Of a DNA stretch of 38,603 nucleotides, positions 1-8,690 are shown in pieces (position 1 is the stretch's first letter; each line of letters starts with the position of its first letter). The stretch lies in the NCBI GenBank assembly GCA_013287085.1, contig JABDEM010000012.1, positions 1 to 38,603 on the forward strand, written 5' to 3'. The stretch comes from Gammaproteobacteria bacterium. Lineage in GTDB: Bacteria > Pseudomonadota > Gammaproteobacteria > DSM-16500. The position numbers and the translations under genes are program-made. The notes under the pieces are model-generated. The model saw only the letters and a list, made by a program, of their open reading frames with translations, was not told the DNA's origin and did no database searches.

Positions 1-341
1 AATAAAGCTTCATCGCCCACATCAGACGGATCTGATTTTTCTGTAACAAAACGCGGCGTATTTTGTTGTGATCCACCACAACCACGACTGACAATACCGG
101 GTTTAAATCCATTTGAACTCAGAAAATCTGCGAGCCAAATGACTAAAGGTGTTTTTCCTGTTCCACCTACAGTAATATTTCCCACAATAATCACGGGAAC
201 TTTTGCGCGATAAGATTTTTTTAACTTAATGCGATAAAGAAATCGACGTAGACTGACTAAAATTCCAAATAATCCTGCTAAGGGTAATAAAACTCTAGTT
301 AAAGTGGTTAAATTAGAACGATACCAAGAGTGTTCTAGCAT
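1..341 (-). CDS. lpxK: Tetraacyldisaccharide 4'-kinase LpxK (5' part, runs off window)
   Basis: About 113 N-terminal codons are present; the gene continues beyond base 1. LpxK phosphorylates the 4' position of the lipid A disaccharide at the inner face of the inner membrane. The visible part has a hydrophobic segment near residues 15-30, then a P-loop of LpxK type, VGNITVGGTGKTP, and further on a VSRG motif. The start ATG (341-339) shares one base with the msbA stop (TAATG), so the two are translationally coupled. The msbA-lpxK order is the usual gammaproteobacterial one. Identification rests on the P-loop and context. Confidence 0.9.
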   Translation of the reverse strand, partial: MLEHSWYRSNLTTLTRVLLPLAGLFGILVSLRRFLYRIKLKKSYRAKVPVIIVGNITVGGTGKTPLVIWLADFLSSNGFKPGIVSRGCGGSQQNTPRFVTEKSDPSDVGDEAL

Positions 342-2113
342 TACACAACCTCTACGCTGTCCATACTCTCAAATTGCATATGGTAAAGTTTGGCGTAATA
401 ACCAGGCGACTTCAGCAAATGTTCATGCGAATTCATTTCGATAATTTTGCCCTGATCTAATACTATAATTTTATCGGCTTTTTCAATGGTTGAAAGTCTA
501 TGCGCAATCACTAAGGTCGTACAATGCTTCATGAGTTTATCTAACGCATGTTGAATATAGCGCTCAGATTCAGTATCAAGCGCTGAGGTTGCTTCATCTA
601 AAATTAAAATAGGGGCTTTCTTTAAGATAGCGCGGGCAATCGCAAGACGCTGTCTTTGGCCGCCTGATAATAACACGCCGTTTTCACCAATGAGCGTGTG
701 TATCCCTTTGGGGAACGTTTCAATAAAATCGAGCGCGTAAGCCGCTTTAGCCGCTTCTAAGATTTCTGTTTCTGTTACTTTACCAATAGATCCATAAGCA
801 ATATTATTGGCAACCGTATCATTGAATAACACTACGTTTTGCGAAACAAAAGCAAATTGCTTGCGTAAATCTGTTAACTGATAATCACCAATAGGAACAT
901 CATCTAATAAAATACTTCCCGAATATTCTGAATAAAACCGGGGTAATAAATTAACAATCGTCGATTTTCCACTTCCTGAGCGTCCTACTAAAGCGACTAC
1001 CTCGCCCGGATTTACGGTAAAACTGACATCCCGCAAAACGGGTCTATCGGGTAAGTAAGAATAATTCACTTTAGAAAATTCAATTTTACCTAAGGCACGA
1101 CCGGAAATAGTTTTCGTTCCCTTATCTTCTTCAACCGGCTGATCAAATAATTCAAAAATAACCTGAGCTGCAGCCAGCGCTCGATATAATTTATTTTGCA
1201 TGCCGGATAAATCTTTCATGGGTTTAAGCAAAGCTAACATAGCAGCCACCATCACCACGAACCCACCCGGCGATAAAATTAATCCTCTAATATCAACTGT
1301 TGCCACATAAAGCGTCACAGAAACCGCCATGGCAGCCACTAATTGCACACCCAACGTACTCCAAGATCTTGCGACCACTACTTTCATTTCTTGCTGGCGA
1401 TTAAATCGAGTGGCTTTATTGAATTTATCTAACTCAGAAGCTTCACCCCCAAACGCACGCACGACTTTATAACCATCGATATTTTCTTCTGAACACTGAA
1501 TCACTTCCGTGACTGCATCTTGAATATTTAAACTCAGACGCCGCACGCGCAAACTGGTTAATCTTGTAATGACAGCAACCAAAGGAACAATGACAAAATA
1601 TAATAAAGTTAATTTCCAACTCGTGGTACACATCACGATAATTAACCAAATAATCATAAAAGTAGATTGCAAGGCTGATGTAATCACATCGGCACTCGCA
1701 TTAGCCACTTGATCCACGCTATAAATAATCACGGATAATATTTTGCCGGTGGTAGAGTTATCATAATAATTAGCGGGTAGTTTTATAAGGCGCGCAAAAA
1801 TATCTTGTCGCAAACGCATGACGACATTATTTGCAACCCAAGCCATACTGTAATTGGATAAAAAGCTAGCAAGACCTAAGAGTATAAAAAACCCTAACAC
1901 GAAAAAAGGCGAGGCGTGGAGAAAGTGATGATTTTTTTCAACCAAGCCTTTATTAATTAAAGGCTTTAAAAAATAAATAAATCCAGAATTAATCCCTGAA
2001 TAAAGCATACTGCCAAACATGGCCAGCACTAAGGCAAGCCAATAAGGCCGCACATAGGCAAAGAGGCGTTTATAAAGTACTAAAGCATTGGTGACTTTTT
2101 TTTGCTCAGACAT
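341..2113 (-). CDS. msbA: Lipid A export ABC transporter MsbA
   Basis: A 590-residue half-transporter, close to the usual family length of about 580. The N-terminal half (about residues 20-320) holds six predicted membrane helices of the ABC exporter type. The C-terminal half is the ATPase: Walker A GRSGSGKST near residue 376, ABC signature LLSGGQRQR near 480, Walker B ILILDEATSALD near 502, and an H-loop VIAHRLST. MsbA homodimers flip core-lipid A across the inner membrane. Coupling to lpxK supports MsbA rather than another ABC exporter. The gene is divergent from dapD across 60 bases, and I see no strong Shine-Dalgarno in front of the ATG at 2113. Confidence 0.93.
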   Translation of the reverse strand: MSEQKKVTNALVLYKRLFAYVRPYWLALVLAMFGSMLYSGINSGFIYFLKPLINKGLVEKNHHFLHASPFFVLGFFILLGLASFLSNYSMAWVANNVVMRLRQDIFARLIKLPANYYDNSTTGKILSVIIYSVDQVANASADVITSALQSTFMIIWLIIVMCTTSWKLTLLYFVIVPLVAVITRLTSLRVRRLSLNIQDAVTEVIQCSEENIDGYKVVRAFGGEASELDKFNKATRFNRQQEMKVVVARSWSTLGVQLVAAMAVSVTLYVATVDIRGLILSPGGFVVMVAAMLALLKPMKDLSGMQNKLYRALAAAQVIFELFDQPVEEDKGTKTISGRALGKIEFSKVNYSYLPDRPVLRDVSFTVNPGEVVALVGRSGSGKSTIVNLLPRFYSEYSGSILLDDVPIGDYQLTDLRKQFAFVSQNVVLFNDTVANNIAYGSIGKVTETEILEAAKAAYALDFIETFPKGIHTLIGENGVLLSGGQRQRLAIARAILKKAPILILDEATSALDTESERYIQHALDKLMKHCTTLVIAHRLSTIEKADKIIVLDQGKIIEMNSHEHLLKSPGYYAKLYHMQFESMDSVEVV

Positions 2114-2121
2114 ATTCTACG

Positions 2122-2149
2122 TTTACAATCCTAAAAAATACGCTATGCT
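2122..2149 (+). promoter_or_regulatory. Candidate sigma70 promoter for dapD-dapE
   Basis: TTTACA (2122-2127) and TATGCT (2144-2149) are separated by 16 bases, 24 bases before the dapD start. The -35 matches consensus at 5 of 6 positions and the -10 at 4 of 6. It lies in the 60-base divergent gap with msbA. Confidence 0.4.
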
Positions 2150-2173
2150 AGCACATTTGGCGGCACAAATCCT

Positions 2174-2998
2174 ATGAATACACTACAAAATTCTATCGAA
2201 CAAGCCTTTGAAATTCGAACTCAATTCACCCCTCAAAATGCCCCAGCGGATCTCAAGCAATCTGTTCAACAAGTGATTGATTTACTTGATCAAGGCAAGA
2301 TTAGGGTCGCTGAAAAAATTGACGGTCAATGGGTCACGCACCAATGGATTAAAAAAGCCGTTTTACTGTATTTTCGCCTGTTTGATAATGAAGTCATGCA
2401 CGGCGGTTGTTCTTATTATTTTGACAAAGTACCGCTTAAATATACCGATGAAAAAACAATGAAAACCCAAGGCGCTCGTATTGTGCCACCCGCAGTTGCA
2501 AGAAAAGGGGCTTTTATCGCTCCCCAAACTATTTTGATGCCCTCTTATGTCAATATTGGTGCTTATGTGGATTCAGGCACCATGGTCGATACTTGGGCAA
2601 CAGTCGGGTCATGCGCCCAAATTGGTAAAAATGTGCACTTATCCGGTGGCGTCGGTATTGGCGGAGTGCTTGAGCCTATTCAAGCCAATCCTACTATTAT
2701 TGAGGATAATTGTTTTATTGGCGCACGCTCTGAAATTGTTGAAGGCGTTATCGTAGAAGAAGGTGCTGTGATTTCCATGGGTGTTTATATCAGTCAAAGC
2801 ACGCGAATTTATGATCGTGAAACAGGAGCCATTACATACGGACGCATACCTTCGGGCGCCGTCGTTGTTTCTGGAAATCTCCCGAGCCAAGATGGCAAAT
2901 ACAGTCTTTATTGCGCCGTCATCGTCAAACGCGTCGATGCAAAAACTAGAGAAAAAATTGGATTAAATGAATTACTAAGGGAAGCGACTCATGCTTGA
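2174..2998 (+). CDS. dapD: 2,3,4,5-tetrahydropyridine-2,6-dicarboxylate N-succinyltransferase
   Basis: A 274-residue protein of the exact family length. DapD transfers succinyl from succinyl-CoA to tetrahydrodipicolinate in the succinylase branch of lysine/meso-diaminopimelate synthesis in the cytosol. An N-terminal helical domain is followed by a left-handed beta-helix of hexapeptide repeats (about residues 105-240), with family signatures such as [20 protein letters not shown] and [11 protein letters not shown]. The gene overlaps dapE by 8 bases, so two steps of one pathway are co-translated. Confidence 0.96.
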   Translation: MNTLQNSIEQAFEIRTQFTPQNAPADLKQSVQQVIDLLDQGKIRVAEKIDGQWVTHQWIKKAVLLYFRLFDNEVMHGGCSYYFDKVPLKYTDEKTMKTQGARIVPPAVARKGAFIAPQTILMPSYVNIGAYVDSGTMVDTWATVGSCAQIGKNVHLSGGVGIGGVLEPIQANPTIIEDNCFIGARSEIVEGVIVEEGAVISMGVYISQSTRIYDRETGAITYGRIPSGAVVVSGNLPSQDGKYSLYCAVIVKRVDAKTREKIGLNELLREATHA

Positions 2999-4115
2999 GC
3001 TTTTGAAACAACTGATTCAATGTCCCTCGGTAACTCCAGATGATGCAGGCTGCCAAGATATTATTATTAAGCATCTGTCTAAGTTAGATTTTAAAATTGA
3101 AAGAATGCGTTTCGAAAATGTAGATAATGTTTGGCTACGAAAAGGAACGGCCGCACCACTAGTAGTCTTTGCAGGCCACACTGACGTAGTCCCACCTGGT
3201 CCTGAAAAAGAATGGCATGTTTCGCCTTTTAAGCCGCTAGAACGCGACGGATTTTTATTTGGTCGCGGCGCAGCTGACATGAAAAGCGGTTTAACTTGTA
3301 TGATTACGGCTGCAGAACATTTTATAAAAAAACATCCCGATTTTGCAGGATCCATTGCTTTTTTAATTACCAGCGATGAAGAAGGCCCGACTAATCAGCA
3401 TGGGACTAAACGTGTCATCGAAGAATTAACTAAGCGTGGCGAAAAAATTGATTACTGCATCATAGGCGAAGCGAGTAGCGAAAAAATACTTGGCGATCAA
3501 ATCCGTGTAGGACGCAGAGGATCTTTAAGTGGCAACTTAACGATTCAGGGCAAACAAGGCCATATTGCTTATCCTGAGTTAGCTTTAAATCCTATTCATG
3601 CGGTCGCCCCTTTTTTGAAGGAACTCACCAGCATTCGTTGGGATGAAGGCAATGAATTTTTCCCCCCCACGAGTTTTCAAATATCTAATATTCATTCAGG
3701 AACCGGCGCTAAAAATGTCATCCCAGGTTCTCTTGAAATGGCTTTTAATTTTCGTTTTGGAACAGTAATTACCATAGATAAAATTAAATCACGGGTCACT
3801 GATTTATTAGAAAAACACAAACTAAATTTTGATTTAAGCTGGGATCTCTCGGGACTCCCTTTTCTGACTAAAAAAGAAAAACTTGTCACAGCTGCAGTCC
3901 AAGCCATCAAAGAAATCACTGAATTAGACTGTGTACTTTCAACGGGCGGCGGCACCTCTGATGGCCGCTTTATTGCTCCAACGGGCGCTGAAGTCATTGA
4001 ACTTGGGCCCTGCAATGGCAGTGTGCACCAAATAAACGAACATGTGCTCATTTCTGACTTGAGCCTATTGGTGAAAATTTATCAAAAGATTTTGGAAAAG
4101 CTTTTGGGTAAATAA
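2991..4115 (+). CDS. dapE: Succinyl-diaminopimelate desuccinylase
   Basis: A 374-residue M20-family dizinc hydrolase that removes succinate from N-succinyl-LL-diaminopimelate, giving LL-DAP for lysine and peptidoglycan. Visible metal and catalytic motifs are [10 protein letters not shown] (H63, D65), [10 protein letters not shown] (D96) and SDEEGP (E130/E131, the general base and a ligand). [10 protein letters not shown] lies near residue 325, followed by a C-terminal NGSVHQINE with the last histidine ligand. Length and motifs are standard. It starts inside the dapD 3' end (8-base overlap). No U-tract terminator is seen before the tRNA gene 42 bases downstream. Confidence 0.96.
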   Translation: MLELLKQLIQCPSVTPDDAGCQDIIIKHLSKLDFKIERMRFENVDNVWLRKGTAAPLVVFAGHTDVVPPGPEKEWHVSPFKPLERDGFLFGRGAADMKSGLTCMITAAEHFIKKHPDFAGSIAFLITSDEEGPTNQHGTKRVIEELTKRGEKIDYCIIGEASSEKILGDQIRVGRRGSLSGNLTIQGKQGHIAYPELALNPIHAVAPFLKELTSIRWDEGNEFFPPTSFQISNIHSGTGAKNVIPGSLEMAFNFRFGTVITIDKIKSRVTDLLEKHKLNFDLSWDLSGLPFLTKKEKLVTAAVQAIKEITELDCVLSTGGGTSDGRFIAPTGAEVIELGPCNGSVHQINEHVLISDLSLLVKIYQKILEKLLGK

Positions 4116-4157
4116 TTGCATCCCTCCTCAATCTAGTTTACCCTTACGCCCAAATGA

Positions 4158-4248
4158 GGAGAGGTGTCCGAGTGGTTTAAGGAGCACGCCTGGAAAGCGT
4201 GTGTACGCTAATAACGTACCGAGGGTTCGAATCCCTCTCTCTCCGCCA
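4158..4248 (+). tRNA. tRNA-Ser (anticodon GGA)
   Basis: The acceptor stem GGAGAGG (4158-4164) pairs with TCTCTCC (4238-4244), one pair being G-U. The discriminator is G and the CCA end is encoded (4246-4248). The anticodon stem-loop is CACGC-CTGGAAA-GCGTG, giving anticodon GGA, which reads UCC and UCU. A long variable arm (about 4203-4219) and a GGTTCGAATCC T-arm make it a class II tRNA, as expected for serine. Confidence 0.96.
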
Positions 4249-4273
4249 AAGTTTTTGAGTTAAAAAAGTGTTA

Positions 4274-4390
4274 TGGCATATCAGTATGGGTCTCTTCGCG
4301 GCGATAGATGGTGAACCCCGCCAGGTCCGGAAGGAAGCAACGGTAGCGATCGATTCGGGCGCCGAAGTAAGGCTTATGCTGGTTGCCACC
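4274..4390 (+). ncRNA. ffs: 4.5S signal recognition particle RNA (small bacterial type)
   Basis: The universally conserved SRP domain IV is present at about 4320-4345 (CCAGGTCCGGAAGGAAGCA). This includes the GGAA tetraloop and the asymmetric loop that bind Ffh. Flanking arms GGCATATCAGTAT (from 4275) and ATGCTGGTTGCC (to 4387) can pair to close the rod. Ends are estimated from this pairing to within a few bases. It sits directly upstream of dnaX, a common gammaproteobacterial arrangement. Confidence 0.94.
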
Positions 4391-4414
4391 TTATAAAGGA
4401 CAAGGAGCAGCCCC

Positions 4415-5920
4415 ATGCCTTATCAAGTTCTAGCTCGCAAATGGCGACCCCATGACTTTAAAGATATGGTCGGGCAAGAACCTATCCTACGCATGCTGAT
4501 TCATGCGCTCACTGATCAACGATTACATCATGCTTATCTTTTTACAGGCACACGCGGTGTGGGCAAAACTACCGTCGCAAGAATTTTCGCCAAATGCTTA
4601 AACTGTGAAAAAGGTATTTCTCCCACCCCCTGTAATGAATGCAGCACTTGTCTTGCTATTGATTCTGGCCGTTTTGTAGATTTACTCGAAATCGATGCTG
4701 CCTCACGCACCAAAGTCGAAGACACGCGTGAGCTTTTAGATAATGTCCAATATTCCCCTACCCAAGGTCGATTCAAAATTTATTTAATCGACGAAGTCCA
4801 TATGCTTTCCAGTCACAGTTTTAATGCGTTATTAAAAACGTTAGAAGAACCACCCGCACACGTAAAATTTTTATTAGCAACCACAGATCCTAAACGATTA
4901 CCGATTACGATTCTTTCCCGTTGTTTGCAATTTAACTTAAGACACGTATCGCAAGAACAAATTGCTAAACACTTAGAAACAATTTGTATTGCCGAAAATA
5001 TTACTTTTGAATCCAATGCTTTATTATTAATCGCAGATGCAGCTGATGGCAGCGTACGTGATGCCTTAAGTTTAATGGATCAAGCGATTACTTATTGTGC
5101 TAATAAAATTACTGAAACTGAAACCCGAGAAATGTTAGGTTATGTTGAGCAAACGCCTATCATTCATTTACTGACAGCACTTGCTGAACAAAACGCCCAA
5201 AAACTTTATGCGGGCATTCAAGATTTGATTCAACAAGCACCGGATTTTAACCAAGCCTTATCTGAACTATTATCCACTTTACATAAAATTACCTTAGCTC
5301 AAGTGGTTCCTGAATTAAACACACATCTTGAACCCATTAAACAATTAGCTAAACAATTAACCCCTGAAGATGTACAACTCTATTATCAAATTGCTCTCAT
5401 TGGCAAACGTGATTTGCCTTATATGCCGCATCCAGCGCTTGGTTTTGAAATGATTTTATTACGCATGTTAGCGTTTAAACCTATTTCCGAAGTTGCAAAA
5501 ATAACAGAACCCCTTAAGAAAAAAGAAGAAACAAAAGAAATAAAAGTAACGGGCTGGTCAGAATTATTACCTAAATTAGAATTAAAAGGCGTTGCGCTCG
5601 CGCTCGCTTCCAATTGCTCACAAACTAGTTTTCAAAACCATAAAATGGAGTTAGCACTCGCGCCGCAACATAGCGCTTTATTCAATGATAAAGTCTTAGA
5701 GCGTATTCAAGAAGCGCTAACCAAATATTTTAATCAAGCGATAAAATTAGAGATTAAAATTGCCAACGAAACTTTGCAAACTCCTGCTAAAGAACAGTTC
5801 GAAAAAATGACCGCAAAGCAAACACATGCAACTTCTGCGATCAAAGAAGATGAGCATGTGAAAGCCATTATGGATGTTTTCGGCGCAACTTTAGATCCCA
5901 ACTCCATTAAAGCTGTGTAA
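4415..5920 (+). CDS. dnaX: DNA polymerase III subunits gamma/tau
   Basis: This 501-residue protein is the clamp-loader ATPase that loads the beta clamp and bridges polymerase and helicase. It shows Walker A GTRGVGKTT (45-53), four zinc-binding cysteines (C64, C73, C76, C79), Walker B IYLIDEVH (122-129) and sensor/arginine-finger SRC (168-170). Domain III ends near residue 368, followed by a lysine/glutamate-rich linker. The C-terminal region is much shorter than in E. coli (643 residues) but a folded tail resembling the alpha-binding domain remains. An AAGGAG Shine-Dalgarno at 4402-4407 fixes the start. It leads the dnaX-ybaB-recR cluster. Confidence 0.95.
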   Translation: MPYQVLARKWRPHDFKDMVGQEPILRMLIHALTDQRLHHAYLFTGTRGVGKTTVARIFAKCLNCEKGISPTPCNECSTCLAIDSGRFVDLLEIDAASRTKVEDTRELLDNVQYSPTQGRFKIYLIDEVHMLSSHSFNALLKTLEEPPAHVKFLLATTDPKRLPITILSRCLQFNLRHVSQEQIAKHLETICIAENITFESNALLLIADAADGSVRDALSLMDQAITYCANKITETETREMLGYVEQTPIIHLLTALAEQNAQKLYAGIQDLIQQAPDFNQALSELLSTLHKITLAQVVPELNTHLEPIKQLAKQLTPEDVQLYYQIALIGKRDLPYMPHPALGFEMILLRMLAFKPISEVAKITEPLKKKEETKEIKVTGWSELLPKLELKGVALALASNCSQTSFQNHKMELALAPQHSALFNDKVLERIQEALTKYFNQAIKLEIKIANETLQTPAKEQFEKMTAKQTHATSAIKEDEHVKAIMDVFGATLDPNSIKAV

Positions 5921-5950
5921 CTAATTGATTTTTAATACCTATTAATTTCT

Positions 5951-5978
5951 TTGGACTCTCTTTTTAGTCTGATAGAAT
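5951..5978 (+). promoter_or_regulatory. Candidate promoter for ybaB-recR
   Basis: TTGGAC (5951-5956), 16 bases, then TAGAAT (5973-5978), 29 bases before the ybaB start. The -10 matches 5 of 6 consensus positions, the -35 only the TTG. The 87-base dnaX-ybaB gap makes a separate promoter plausible. Confidence 0.35.
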
Positions 5979-6007
5979 AGATAAAGTTAAATCTAAGGAG
6001 TTTTTCC

Positions 6008-6349
6008 ATGAACAAACCACTTGAACGTCCGGGCTTAGGCGACTTAATGAAGAAAGCCCAGGAAATGCAAAAAAAGATGCAAGATATTCAAAAGCAAATC
6101 GCAGAAATGGAAGTCACAGGTCAAGCAGGCGGTGGATTAGTTAAAATTACGATGACCGGCACGCATTATGCTAAACGCTGTTCACTCGATCCTAGCTTAT
6201 TAAAAGAAGAAAAAGCCATCATTGAAGACTTAATTGCTGCTGCCATTAATGATGCTGCTGATAAAATCGAAAAAGGCACCCGTGAAAAAATGGCTGCATT
6301 AACTGGCATTAAACTTCCCGAAGGTTTTGATTTACCAACCGATAAGTAA
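6008..6349 (+). CDS. ybaB: YbaB/EbfC family nucleoid-associated protein
   Basis: A 113-residue protein typical of the family. It has a methionine- and lysine-rich N-terminal helix (GDLMKKAQEMQKKMQ), then VTGQAGGGLVKITMTG, a second YbaB signature. Family members form small tweezer-like dimers that bind DNA without strong sequence preference. A strong Shine-Dalgarno (AAGGAG, 5995-6000) precedes the start. Its place between dnaX and recR is one of the most conserved bacterial neighbourhoods. The recR ATG lies three bases past the ybaB stop. Confidence 0.95.
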   Translation: MNKPLERPGLGDLMKKAQEMQKKMQDIQKQIAEMEVTGQAGGGLVKITMTGTHYAKRCSLDPSLLKEEKAIIEDLIAAAINDAADKIEKGTREKMAALTGIKLPEGFDLPTDK

Positions 6350-6352
6350 TGC

Positions 6353-6952
6353 ATGCACGCAACTCCCTTATTAGAAAGGCTAATACAAGCGTTTCGCTGT
6401 CTTCCGGGCGTAGGCCCGAAGACCGCTCAACGCATGGCTTTTTTCTTATTACAGCGTGAACGGGAAAAGGGAAAGCATTTAGCGGAAATATTAAATCATG
6501 CGATGGTTAATATAAGACATTGCCTCCAATGCCGAACCTTTAGTGAAACCGAACTTTGTAAACTCTGCGCCTCCCCCAATCGAGATCCCTCCCTACTTTG
6601 CATTATTGAAAACCCAACTGATTTAATTGCGGTTGAACAAATGGGAACTTATCGGGGTCGATATTTTGTTTTACTCGGCCATCTTTCACCTTTAGATGGT
6701 ATTGGCCCTGAAGATATTGGCATAAAAGAATTGAATATCTTAATTAATGCTAACCCCATTAAAGAAATCATCTTAGCCACCAACCCAACGGTTGAAGGTG
6801 AAGCGACCGCGCATTATCTTTCAGAATTTATCAAACCTTATAATATTAAAGTCACCCGCATTGCCCACGGTGTTCCCTTGGGTGGCGAATTAGAATATAT
6901 AGATAGCGGGACTATTGCCCGCTCATTTGCAGGAAGAGAGACCGTCGATTGA
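6353..6952 (+). CDS. recR: Recombination mediator protein RecR
   Basis: A 199-residue protein of family length. RecR acts with RecO (and RecF) to load RecA at SSB-coated gaps. Features in order: N-terminal helix-hairpin-helix with LPGVGPKTAQRMAF (17-30), a C4 zinc finger (C57, C60, C69, C72), a Toprim domain beginning near CIIENPTD (83-90), and a C-terminal IARGVPLGGELEY-like segment (here IAHGVPLGGELEY). It overlaps the next gene by 4 bases (6949-6952). Confidence 0.96.
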   Translation: MHATPLLERLIQAFRCLPGVGPKTAQRMAFFLLQREREKGKHLAEILNHAMVNIRHCLQCRTFSETELCKLCASPNRDPSLLCIIENPTDLIAVEQMGTYRGRYFVLLGHLSPLDGIGPEDIGIKELNILINANPIKEIILATNPTVEGEATAHYLSEFIKPYNIKVTRIAHGVPLGGELEYIDSGTIARSFAGRETVD

Positions 6953-7824
6953 AAAAAATTATAGTTTTACTGACGTTTTTATTTTGTCAGGCTTTATGTT
7001 TCGCAGATCAATTAATTATAGAACCAGACCAAGGTCGCGCCCCACTCTTGTCTTTTATTGACCATGCCAAATCTAATATCACTTTAGTCACTTATGGATT
7101 AACTGACTCAGCTTTTATTGATGCTTTAGAAAAAGCAAAACACGAAGGAAAATCCGTGGATGTCATGCTTGAACCCTCGCCATATCGTGCGGCCAATGAA
7201 AATCAATTTGCCATAGCAAACTTACACAAAGATGGCATTGAAGTAAAAAAACCGAATCCTGAATTTAAATTCTTACATCAAAAAACTTTTTTGATTGATG
7301 ATTACGCCATCATCATGACTTTTAATTTGACCCATTCTACTTTTAAAAATGAACGAAATTTTGCTTTAATTCTACAAGATCCACTATTAGTTAAAAAAAT
7401 TCGAGCCAATTTACCGGATGATCGCTTAGTCTGGAGTCCCGATAATAGCCGCGAAAAAATAACTGATTTTATTCGCAGTGCGCATGATAGCATCAAAATT
7501 TACGCCCAAAATGTTGCTGATTACAAAATAATTGGCGAACTGGCTCACGCAGCTCGCAAAGGTGTTGATGTTAAAATTTTAACATCCAATAAGCTTTCAC
7601 CAAAAAAATTGCATTATCTTACTAAGGCTGGCGTACAAGTTCAGTTAAATCACCATCTCTATATTCACGCCAAAGTGATTCTTATTGATGAAAAGCGCGC
7701 TTTATTAGGATCCATTAATTTGACCCAAACTTCGCTTGATAAAAATCGAGAATTATCCATTATCACGGATAAACCAGAAATTATCCGCATACTCAATGAA
7801 ACTTTCACTAGAGATTTTTTATGA
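6949..7824 (+). CDS. Secreted phospholipase D-like protein with two HKD motifs
   Basis: A 291-residue protein starting with TTG that overlaps the recR stop (TTGA). Residues 1-19 form a signal peptide (basic MKK, hydrophobic core, cleavage near CFA-DQ), so the product is periplasmic or exported. Two complete PLD catalytic motifs are visible: H110, K112, D117, N126 and H240, K242, D247, N257. The superfamily includes phospholipases, Nuc-type endonucleases and cardiolipin synthases; size and layout fit a bilobed Nuc/PLD enzyme. Substrate cannot be told from sequence. It is not a usual member of the dnaX-recR cluster and looks like an accessory gene added downstream. Confidence 0.85.
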   Translation: MKKIIVLLTFLFCQALCFADQLIIEPDQGRAPLLSFIDHAKSNITLVTYGLTDSAFIDALEKAKHEGKSVDVMLEPSPYRAANENQFAIANLHKDGIEVKKPNPEFKFLHQKTFLIDDYAIIMTFNLTHSTFKNERNFALILQDPLLVKKIRANLPDDRLVWSPDNSREKITDFIRSAHDSIKIYAQNVADYKIIGELAHAARKGVDVKILTSNKLSPKKLHYLTKAGVQVQLNHHLYIHAKVILIDEKRALLGSINLTQTSLDKNRELSIITDKPEIIRILNETFTRDFL

Positions 7825-8690
7825 CAACCTCTCATGCTAAACAGGAAGAAGAAAAATATTTTTATGATTCAGGAACGGGCATCGTAGCAAAAGTTGCAGT
7901 GCACCAAGACAAACATGATAAAGCTTTCCAACATGTTATGTTTTTAAATAAAGCAACGAGGGAAATACTGGGTACGTGTAATTTCTACAAGCCTATCAAA
8001 TCCATTCTTGCTCTTGGAAATGATGATTTATTTATTATTTCTCATAATGACGCAGAAACTATCTATTCTCTTAAAACAAATATAATCATAGGAAGTTTTG
8101 CTGGAACACCTTTAATCAAAAGGTTAAATGCAAAACAAATCGTCATTTTTGAAGGCAATGCAGTGGCTTACCAATTAAAATTATTTAACCTCGACAATCT
8201 TCAAAAACCGCTCTATACCTCTCCTTATTACATGGCCTTTGATCATAAGTTAGATGCCTATATAAAAGGCTCCGCACTTCAACTCTATCCTATCGGTTCG
8301 GATACGTTTTTAGTTAATTTTGTTGGTGGTATTGTCGTCGTAAAATGCGACCCCACGAATCCATCCTGCCAAGACTTAGTAAACCATTCTATTATGATTA
8401 CTAATATTGAACCGCTTGATAAGCAAAGTGTTCGGGTTCACGTGCTTGGTATGGCTTACTTAGATTTTAAGCAAGAAGGAGAGTCGATTTTAATTACCTC
8501 ATCTAAAACAAGGGCCACGCAAACCATCCATGGAACTCCTAAATATCCTATAGGACTTGATGAGAAATTGTTTACAATAATGCCTGTCGGTGTTATTTCT
8601 AAAAATAAAATGACGTTATCAGGACCCAAACCGACTAATGTAATCGTGAGCGAAACAACGCCGTCAATTCAGAAGGTGTCGATAGTATAA
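7821..8690 (+). CDS. Unknown beta-rich protein coupled to the PLD gene
   Basis: I do not recognise a family for this 289-residue protein. It starts inside the PLD stop codon (ATGA, 7821-7824), so the pair is probably co-translated. There is no signal peptide or membrane segment. The sequence alternates short hydrophobic strands with polar turns (for example DDLFIISHNDAETIYS, DTFLVNFVGGIVVVKCD), suggesting a beta-propeller or other all-beta fold; that is inference. Two cysteines (about residues 180-190, CDPTNPSC) could form a local pair. Its last 56 bases overlap the 3' end of apaG on the opposite strand. Confidence 0.7.
   Translation: MTTSHAKQEEEKYFYDSGTGIVAKVAVHQDKHDKAFQHVMFLNKATREILGTCNFYKPIKSILALGNDDLFIISHNDAETIYSLKTNIIIGSFAGTPLIKRLNAKQIVIFEGNAVAYQLKLFNLDNLQKPLYTSPYYMAFDHKLDAYIKGSALQLYPIGSDTFLVNFVGGIVVVKCDPTNPSCQDLVNHSIMITNIEPLDKQSVRVHVLGMAYLDFKQEGESILITSSKTRATQTIHGTPKYPIGLDEKLFTIMPVGVISKNKMTLSGPKPTNVIVSETTPSIQKVSIV

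Noticed and set aside
3692-4051. Minus-strand 119-codon open frame inside dapE (and a 112-codon one at 3017-3355)
   Set aside because: Both are antisense to conserved dapE motifs and have no independent support.
4124-4161. Inverted repeat CTCCTCA / TGAGGAG between dapE and tRNA-Ser, looking like a terminator
   Set aside because: The loop is 24 bases, there is no T-run, and the right arm is the 5' end of the tRNA itself. Probably chance.
4177-4416. Minus-strand 79-codon open frame
   Set aside because: It is the antisense of tRNA-Ser and the SRP RNA; both RNA genes are certain and explain the sequence.
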